Of a DNA stretch of 10,867 bases, positions 6,504 through 10,867 are shown piece by piece. How positions within the stretch are numbered: position 1 is the stretch's first letter; every line of letters starts with the position of its first letter. The notes under the pieces are model-generated. The model worked only from the letters and a program-made list of their open reading frames with translations, was not told the origin of the DNA and ran no database searches. Both the position numbers and the translations under genes were made by a program. The stretch is from Bacillota bacterium (GTDB lineage: Bacteria; Bacillota_E; JAJZYS01; JAJYTV01), in NCBI GenBank assembly GCA_021845645.1, contig JAJZVM010000140.1:1-10867 (forward strand). Reading direction: 5' to 3'.

Positions 6504-8002
6504 GGCGCGGGCGGCACGGCTTCCTTGATATAGGTTCGCACTCCGCGCGCCTCCTCGTCGTCGACGTGGACGATCGCAAGCGGTGGCGCGTCGTCGACGA
6601 GGAACGCGCCATCCTGCGGCTGGGCGACGCCTTGGCCAGTGAAGGAAGGCTTGTGGGGGAGATCGAGCGCGCCCAGGCCGTCTACCAGACGCTCTGCCAG
6701 CGCGCCCGACACCTGGGGGCGCACGACAGCGAGGCCGTGGGCACGGCCGCGCTGCGGGCCGCGCGCGATGGCGCCGCCTTCGCGGCGCAGCTCGCGCGCA
6801 GCGCTGGCGTGCCGCTCCAGGTGCTGAGCGGGGAAGAGGAAGCGAAGCTCGGCTTCCTTGGTGCGGTCACCACCTTGGCGGTCCAGCATGGCTGCCTCTG
6901 CGACCTCGGTGGCGCCAGCACGGAGCTCTCACGCTTCAGGGATCGCCGGCTTGTCGCCGCCGAGAGCGCGCCGTTTGGCGCCGTGACGCTGCACCAGCAA
7001 TTCCTGCGCGAGGATCCGCCGACGCCATCGCAGACAGAGGCGGCGGTGGAGCACGTGCGCGCGCTGCTCGTCGCGAGCGTGCCAGAGCCCGAGCCGGGTC
7101 TGCCGCTTGTGGCGCTCGGCGGCAGCTTCCGCAGCATCGCGAAGCTGCACCAGGCGTCGGTGCGCTACCCGTTCCCGTCGCTGCACAACTACCGCATGCC
7201 GCCCGATGCGATCGCGCAACTGGGCAGGCGCCTCGCCCGCATGCCCCTGCGCGAGCGCCGCAAGGTGCCGGGCCTCGCGATCCACCGCGCGGAACTTGTG
7301 CCGAGCGCCCTTCTAATCGCAGGTGCGATCGTGGAGCATCTCAGGCCGAGCGAGATCGTGATCAGCGGCGCCGGCCTGCGCGAAGGCATGCTCTATCGCC
7401 GCCTGCGCGGCCCCTTGCCGCCGCCAGCCGAGGACCTCGTGGGCCGCAGTTGCGAGAACCTCCTTTTCCAGTTGGGGGAGGAGCCGGATCCTGCGCAGGT
7501 TGCGCTGGCGGACAGTCTGCTGAACGTGCTCGAGCCGCTCCTGCCCCAAAGCGCCTTGCGGCTCGGCCGGGCCGCCGCGCGGCTCAGGGGCATCGGTCGC
7601 AGGGTGAACTTCTACGATCGTCACCGCCACACGTTCGCGATGATCATCGGAGCCCGGCTCTTCGGGCTCAGCCACCGCGAGCAGGTGCTGCTGGCGGCGG
7701 CCGCCGCGTACGAGGGGCCAAGGCGCATGCGGGAGCTGCTTTCACCCTACCTGGACCTTCTGGAGCGCGGCGACACGGTGCTTGGCCAGCGGCTCGGCCT
7801 GATCTGCGCATTCGCGGAGGCACTGGCACGCAGCGCGCCGGGGATGGAGGCCGAGATCGCGGTCGACATCACGCCGGCGGTGATCACGCTCGGCATTGCC
7901 GGCCTTACGCCACCACCGCAACTGCCGTTCGGCGAGACGGAGCGACTTGCTCTCCAGTTTCCCAAGGTTTTCGGGCGAAAGCTGGTTCCCCGCTACAACT
8001 AG
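6500..8002 (+). CDS. Ppx/GppA-family phosphatase (exopolyphosphatase or pppGpp phosphatase) with degenerate C-terminal HD
   Basis: 500 residues from the GTG that forms GTGA with the upstream stop; an upstream TTG at 6464 would add 12 residues and a 40-base overlap. The actin-like N-terminal half shows the family motifs: FLDIGSHSARLL (first phosphate loop, 8-19), VGTAALRAA (80-88), LSGEEEAKLG (109-118), which holds the catalytic glutamate region, and CDLGGASTEL (134-143), where GGAST replaces the usual GGGST. PFGAVTL follows as in Ppx. The C-terminal half is also present, but the place of the usual LHDIG motif reads LRGIGRR (about 359-365) and continues VNFYDRHRHTF, so the HD pair is lost. The enzyme hydrolyses terminal phosphates of polyphosphate or pppGpp in known members; sequence alone does not decide which. 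It closes the overlapping four-gene block. Confidence 0.92.
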   Translation: MRRGRHGFLDIGSHSARLLVVDVDDRKRWRVVDEERAILRLGDALASEGRLVGEIERAQAVYQTLCQRARHLGAHDSEAVGTAALRAARDGAAFAAQLARSAGVPLQVLSGEEEAKLGFLGAVTTLAVQHGCLCDLGGASTELSRFRDRRLVAAESAPFGAVTLHQQFLREDPPTPSQTEAAVEHVRALLVASVPEPEPGLPLVALGGSFRSIAKLHQASVRYPFPSLHNYRMPPDAIAQLGRRLARMPLRERRKVPGLAIHRAELVPSALLIAGAIVEHLRPSEIVISGAGLREGMLYRRLRGPLPPPAEDLVGRSCENLLFQLGEEPDPAQVALADSLLNVLEPLLPQSALRLGRAAARLRGIGRRVNFYDRHRHTFAMIIGARLFGLSHREQVLLAAAAAYEGPRRMRELLSPYLDLLERGDTVLGQRLGLICAFAEALARSAPGMEAEIAVDITPAVITLGIAGLTPPPQLPFGETERLALQFPKVFGRKLVPRYN

Positions 8003-8024
8003 CGAGACTGGCCAGAGTGTTTTT
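7982..8024 (+). terminator. Possible weak terminator at the end of the kinase-phosphatase operon
   Basis: CGCTA-CAAC-TAGCG (7991-8004) is a perfect 5-bp stem with a four-base loop spanning the stop codon, and CTGG (7982-7985) can pair with CCAG (8012-8015) outside it. A run of five T follows at 8020-8024. The stem is short and interrupted, so this is tentative. Confidence 0.35.
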
Positions 8025-8299
8025 GGGCTCACCAGGGTGCGGATGACGGTCAATTGCGGGGCCTGTGCGGTGATTTTTGCCGTGCGGGCCCACGCTGTTG
8101 CCATATAGAGGAGCGGATTGGCATTTGCCTTGGAATGTGCGGGGAACGCCCAGCGTGCGCGCCTGTGAGCCAAGGACGCCGAGCCGTTGGCCAGGCTGAC
8201 ACGCGTGACGCGGCAGGCGCTCAAAGGAGCGGCCCCGCGTTCGTGGACAGTTCAAAGAGTGCCTGATGGAGTATTCTGGAGTGGAAGAGGGACGAGCGA
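8025..8299 (+). other. Intergenic region, no gene recognised
   Basis: Short open frames exist on both strands but none has a recognisable product, and most run antisense or out of frame into neighbours. Composition drops from the operon towards the lipoprotein gene (65% then 60% G+C in the rows at 8041 and 8101). TATTCT at 8272-8277 could be a -10 for the next gene but lacks a spaced -35. A promoter for the downstream gene is expected here. Confidence 0.4.
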
Positions 8300-9097
8300 G
8301 TGTTGAAATTGATTCGGCTCATACCCTGCCTTGTTGCCACCGCCACATTGACGACAGGTTGCGGTTCCACCTCGGCGCCGCCAACAGCGAAGCCGCATGT
8401 GGCGATAGCCCACACGGTGAGTTGTCGGTCCCCGAGGACCGTCTATCTGATCGAAAGCGTCGGAATCGCGCCCTTGAGGGAAAGCTCCACATGGCTCGGC
8501 CTTTCCGTGAATGATCTGAATGAATCCGATCCGCAGTCTTTTGAAGCGGTGATTCCAGCCACCGTCGGCTGGACTGTTCGCGATCTTTCGGTAAGCGCTC
8601 ACGCCGGAATCGACATCAAGAAATTCGCCATGCAACGCAACGGTTCGAATGTGGTCTCTGCAAGCGTCTGCTTTACCTCATGGGATGAGGTAAAGGTGTT
8701 GAAGCTTTCGCCGACCCCAGGCGCCGTCGCGAAGCGCGCAGATCTTCTGGCGGAGGGCGTGTACGGCATTGCTCCGACTGCGGTGCAACCAGGCGGGACC
8801 ATCACCGTGTTGGTGCTGCAGGGCAGCTACCAGGACGCGCTCTTTCAACAGAAAACTGACGGCACTTCGCCGATAAACTGGTATGCGGTTCCGCAACGGA
8901 GCGTTGTGGCAGTGTTCCCTGTCTCACTGACTGAAAATGCGGCCTACAACATGAAGGTGTACACGTTAGAGTTTCCGCGAACCATTCCGAGCGGCACCTA
9001 CCTCCTTGCGCCCTTGCCCACAAGTCTCGTGAAGCACCTGACACCTGGCTTTTTGAACGGGAGCGCCGTAGCGGACTTCACAGTCCAGGTGAGATAG
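8300..9097 (+). CDS. Orphan secreted protein, probable lipoprotein, function unknown
   Basis: 265 residues that I do not recognise. The N-terminus MLKLIRLIPCLVATATLTTGC has a basic start, a hydrophobic core and a near-lipobox: Cys preceded by T-T-G, with Leu at -4 instead of the preferred -3. Cys22 would be the lipidated residue, followed by a Ser/Pro/Ala/Thr-rich linker. The body is mostly alternating hydrophobic and polar residues suggesting beta strands, ending in SAVADFTVQVR, like an extracellular beta-sandwich. Cys42 and Cys123 are the only cysteines after the lipobox and could form a disulfide. The GTG start follows AGAGGG by 8 bases; a TTG is the next codon. G+C in two sampled rows is 57% and 52%, clearly below the upstream operon, so the gene may be a recent acquisition. 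No neighbour indicates a function. Confidence 0.75.
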   Translation: MLKLIRLIPCLVATATLTTGCGSTSAPPTAKPHVAIAHTVSCRSPRTVYLIESVGIAPLRESSTWLGLSVNDLNESDPQSFEAVIPATVGWTVRDLSVSAHAGIDIKKFAMQRNGSNVVSASVCFTSWDEVKVLKLSPTPGAVAKRADLLAEGVYGIAPTAVQPGGTITVLVLQGSYQDALFQQKTDGTSPINWYAVPQRSVVAVFPVSLTENAAYNMKVYTLEFPRTIPSGTYLLAPLPTSLVKHLTPGFLNGSAVADFTVQVR

Positions 9098-9430
9098 CGA
9101 AGGCTCGCGTCGGAACCGTCTTTGTCTGCGGGGTTAAATTTCGGGGAGAAGCTGCAACGCTTGTGTCCACATATCTGAACCAAGCCTTCGTTTAAGGATT
9201 GAAGGCCTTCCCTTGAGAAACAATCGGAGCGAAGCGAACACGGTGCGGGTAACGGCAATCCGCCGGTTTCGTCGCATCCGTACGGGATGTTGCCAACTGT
9301 GGATACAGCGTTGTCGCTTGGCATGCGCTTGGACTTGAGAGATCAGGTGGAAGTCATACGGTCTTCTAAACAAATGGCAGGATCGAAGAGAAGACGTCCG
9401 CCCAAGCTATATGGCGCAGTCATAGGCTTG
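9098..9430 (+). other. Intergenic region, low G+C for this window, no gene recognised
   Basis: Sampled rows at 9301 and 9361 are 55% and 50% G+C. Open frames on either strand give no recognisable protein. GCCTTC (9184-9189) and GAAGGC (9201-9206) form a 6-bp inverted repeat with an 11-base loop, and TGCCAA (9291-9296) and TTGGCA (9318-9323) form another, 21 bases apart. Together with the promoter segment and leader downstream this leaves 418 bases between genes. It could hold a small RNA, a long leader or decayed mobile DNA; I cannot tell. Confidence 0.4.
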
Positions 9431-9459
9431 TTGAACGGATGTGACCTCATGCTTATCTT
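9431..9459 (+). promoter_or_regulatory. Candidate sigma-70-type promoter of the 3D-domain gene
   Basis: TTGAAC (9431-9436) and TATCTT (9454-9459) are separated by 17 bases; each matches its consensus at 4 of 6 positions. Transcription would begin near 9466 and give a leader of about 50 bases. It is the best-spaced candidate ahead of this gene but only moderate. Confidence 0.35.
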
Positions 9460-9515
9460 CAAGTTACACTCTCACAGACAACGCGATCGCGGAATAAAGT
9501 TGGAGGTAATACGGA

Positions 9516-9980
9516 ATGCACAAGCTTCTTGCGTTTGTCGGAACGGCCATGATTGCTCTTGCGCTGCCTGGTATGGCCCTTGCGGCCAAGTCGCATCCGA
9601 CGCGTCCTGCGATGGCCGCCGCGGCCTGGCGGACCCCGCAGACCATCGACGGGCTCCAGGTGGTGGGTACGATGGGTCTCACCGCAACCGCCTACGGCCC
9701 GAGCCTGCAGGACAACTACCCGTACGGCGCGACCGACTACTTCGGTCGGCCTCTGACCCCTGGTGACGTCGCCGTCGATCCGCGCGTCATCCCGCTCGGC
9801 ACGCGCCTCTGGGTGACGGGGTACTCCTCGCCGATCCTGCCGAAGGGCGGCTTCATGGCTCGCGCGGTCGACGAAGGAGACGCGATCAAGGGTCAGCGCA
9901 TCGACCTCTTCGTCAACGCCTCGGAGCAGACCGTCTCGAACTTCGGCATCCAGCACGTCACGGCCTACATCCTCAAGTAG
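9516..9980 (+). CDS. Secreted 3D-domain (YabE/YuiC-type) cell-wall protein
   Basis: 154 residues. A clear Sec signal peptide, MHKLLAFVGTAMIALALPG plus MALA, is likely cut after Ala23 (A-L-A). The mature part is almost only a 3D domain, a double-psi beta-barrel related to MltA and named for three conserved aspartates, visible here as Asp88 (DVAVDP), Asp119 (ARAVDEG) and Asp130 (QRIDLF). IPLGTRLWV and GDAIKG are typical of the family. Members act on peptidoglycan as lytic transglycosylase-like or Rpf-associated enzymes, especially in Bacillota. There is no LysM, SH3 or G5 domain, so this is a minimal form, probably free in the wall or periplasm. The ATG has GGAGG 9 bases upstream. G+C returns to the high level of the window at this gene. 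It is monocistronic and ends at a strong hairpin. Confidence 0.93.
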   Translation: MHKLLAFVGTAMIALALPGMALAAKSHPTRPAMAAAAWRTPQTIDGLQVVGTMGLTATAYGPSLQDNYPYGATDYFGRPLTPGDVAVDPRVIPLGTRLWVTGYSSPILPKGGFMARAVDEGDAIKGQRIDLFVNASEQTVSNFGIQHVTAYILK

Positions 9981-9988
9981 CGTATCGC

Positions 9989-10033
9989 GACGCAGAGCGG
10001 CGGGCGCCCACCGGGCGCCCGCCGCTCTACGTC
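9989..10033 (+). terminator. Very strong hairpin between convergent genes
   Basis: A 16-bp perfect stem, 9994-10009 with 10013-10028, closes on a three-base ACC loop; after one C/A mismatch it extends by GACG (9989-9992) pairing with CGTC (10030-10033). It starts 8 bases after the 3D gene stop. No T-run follows on either strand. Its place between convergent genes suggests it ends transcripts from both sides. Confidence 0.75.
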
Positions 10034-10049
10034 AGTACAAAGGGCACTC

Positions 10050-10073
10050 GGCTGCCGCAAAATTGCGGCAGCC
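10050..10073 (-). terminator. Second hairpin, downstream of the PPK2 gene
   Basis: GGCTGCCGCAA (10050-10060) is the exact reverse complement of TTGCGGCAGCC (10063-10073), giving in practice a 10-bp stem with a four-base A/T loop. It lies 24 bases beyond the stop of the minus-strand PPK2 gene, so it is most naturally that gene's terminator. No clear T-run follows on either strand. Confidence 0.6.
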
Positions 10074-10097
10074 TCGATTCATGTGGTCGCCTCTTGC

Positions 10098-10867
10098 CTA
10101 CGTCTCGTCGAGCTTCTGCTCGACGGATTTGAGCGAGGGAACCTCCGGCTCGGGCCACTCCAGGTGAAGTTCCTCGAGCGTCTCCACCAGGATCCGTGCG
10201 ATGGCCAGGTTGCGATACCACTTGTGGTCCGCGGGAATCACGTACCAGGGACACTCGGCGGTGCTGGTGCGACGGATGGCGTCCTCGTACGCGGCCTGGT
10301 AGTCGTCCCAGTAGCTACGCTCCTCGAGGTCCGACGCGCTGTACTTCCAGTGCTTGCGCGGATCCTTGAGCCGCTCCTCGATGCGCTCCGCCTGCTCCTG
10401 CTCCGAGATGTGCAGGAAGAATTTCCTGATGACCACGCCCTCGTCCGCGAGGTGGCGCTCGAAATGGCGGATGAAGCGCATCCGGTCGTGCGCCTTGCGC
10501 GAACTGATCTGCCCGTGCACACGTGTCACCAGGACGTCCTCGTAGTGGGAGCGGTTGAAGATGCCGATCGCGCCAAGTTCCGGCACGACCCGATGCACCC
10601 GCCAGAGGAAGTCGTGGCGGAGTTCCTCCGCCGTCGGCTGCTTGAAGGAATGGACCGACGTGCCGAGCGGTGACAGGCCTTGCAGCACGTGGCGAACGGT
10701 GCCGTCCTTGCCGCTCGTGTCCATGCCCTGCAGCACGATGAGCAGGGCGTGGCTGCGTGCCGCGTAGAGGAGGTCGTGGAGCTCCGCGAGGCGCTCGACG
10801 TCCTTCTTGAGGAGGTCCTTGGCGCTGTCCTCGTCGAGCCCTCCCGTGTCCGACGGTGAAATCTTCT
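10098..10867 (-). CDS. ppk2: PPK2-family polyphosphate:nucleotide phosphotransferase (5' end cut by window edge)
   Basis: About 256 residues are visible and the frame is open to the window edge. PPK2 enzymes move phosphate between polyphosphate and nucleoside mono- or diphosphates. Seen in order: LAELHDLLYAARSHALLIVL leading to Walker A GMDTSGKDG, VHSFKQPTAEEL, HDFLWRVH, the Walker B region GIFNRSHYEDVLVTRVH, KFFLHISEQEQ, the lid KHWKYSASDLEER, and PWYVIPADHKWYRNLAIAR. The pattern, with HDFLWR and the C-terminal ARILVETLEEL, resembles the subgroup (TIGR03709, class III-like) that accepts AMP as well as ADP; the subclass is inference. A GTG or ATG further in (10736, 10724) would cut into the P-loop strand and is not the start. 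Roughly 20-30 residues are probably missing outside the window. It converges on the 3D gene. Confidence 0.95.
   Translation of the reverse strand, partial: KISPSDTGGLDEDSAKDLLKKDVERLAELHDLLYAARSHALLIVLQGMDTSGKDGTVRHVLQGLSPLGTSVHSFKQPTAEELRHDFLWRVHRVVPELGAIGIFNRSHYEDVLVTRVHGQISSRKAHDRMRFIRHFERHLADEGVVIRKFFLHISEQEQAERIEERLKDPRKHWKYSASDLEERSYWDDYQAAYEDAIRRTSTAECPWYVIPADHKWYRNLAIARILVETLEELHLEWPEPEVPSLKSVEQKLDET

Noticed and set aside
9134..9373. A 79-codon minus-strand frame in the intergenic region
   Set aside because: No recognisable protein or SD, and its Arg-rich content looks random; a transposase remnant was considered but no motif supports it.
9098..9515. Cyclic-di-AMP (ydaO-type) riboswitch before the 3D gene
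   Set aside because: Considered because such switches often precede cell-wall genes, but I could not find the conserved core sequences in order.
1..10867. CRISPR arrays, tRNA or rRNA genes, IS elements, attachment sites
   Set aside because: Read through for regular repeats, tRNA T-arm sequences and terminal inverted repeats with transposase; none was found.

Overview
The window is high-GC bacterial DNA (60-base rows counted by hand in the gene-dense parts run about 63-73% G+C). It encodes a BmrCD-type heterodimeric ABC exporter, a 3D-domain (YabE/YuiC-type) secreted protein, a PPK2-family kinase and genes with strong purine-rich Shine-Dalgarno (SD) sites. The 3D domain and the BmrC/BmrD pairing point loosely to a high-GC Bacillota or a related Terrabacteria lineage. 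This is inference: no rRNA or taxonomic marker is present.

Layout. (1) 1-2252, minus strand: two ABC exporter half-transporters back to back, a subunit with a degenerate catalytic site followed by the start of its partner. (2) 2397-2864, plus strand: a divergent thioredoxin-fold protein with a WCRNC motif, followed at once by a GC-rich hairpin. (3) 2901-3195: no gene recognised. (4) 3212-8002, plus strand: a 14-TM DHA2-type MFS transporter, then 48 bases later a four-gene block with overlapping stops and starts. The block encodes two thymidylate-kinase-fold proteins in tandem, a stand-alone HD protein and a Ppx/GppA-type phosphatase. (5) 8003-9515: a less GC-rich stretch (50-57% in several sampled rows) with one orphan, probably lipid-anchored secreted protein. 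(6) 9516-9980: a secreted 3D-domain protein. (7) 9981-10097: two strong hairpins between convergent genes. (8) 10098-10867, minus strand: a polyphosphate:nucleotide phosphotransferase (PPK2), cut by the window edge.

The part most worth attention is the block at 4589-8002. The second kinase-like protein has arginine in place of the invariant P-loop lysine. Neither kinase has the TREPGG motif of canonical dTMP kinases. The stand-alone HD protein looks like the C-terminal domain of a Ppx/GppA enzyme with its HD pair intact, while the Ppx/GppA protein encoded next to it keeps that domain but has lost its HD pair. The tight coupling suggests one functional unit, possibly a split phosphohydrolase working with a kinase/pseudokinase pair on nucleotides or polyphosphate. 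The PPK2 gene 2 kb away fits a polyphosphate theme but is convergent, not in the same operon. This proposed function is inference.

Two genes, the first ABC subunit and the MFS transporter, have good SD sequences correctly spaced from non-standard start codons (ATC and CTG), with the first ordinary start too far downstream.
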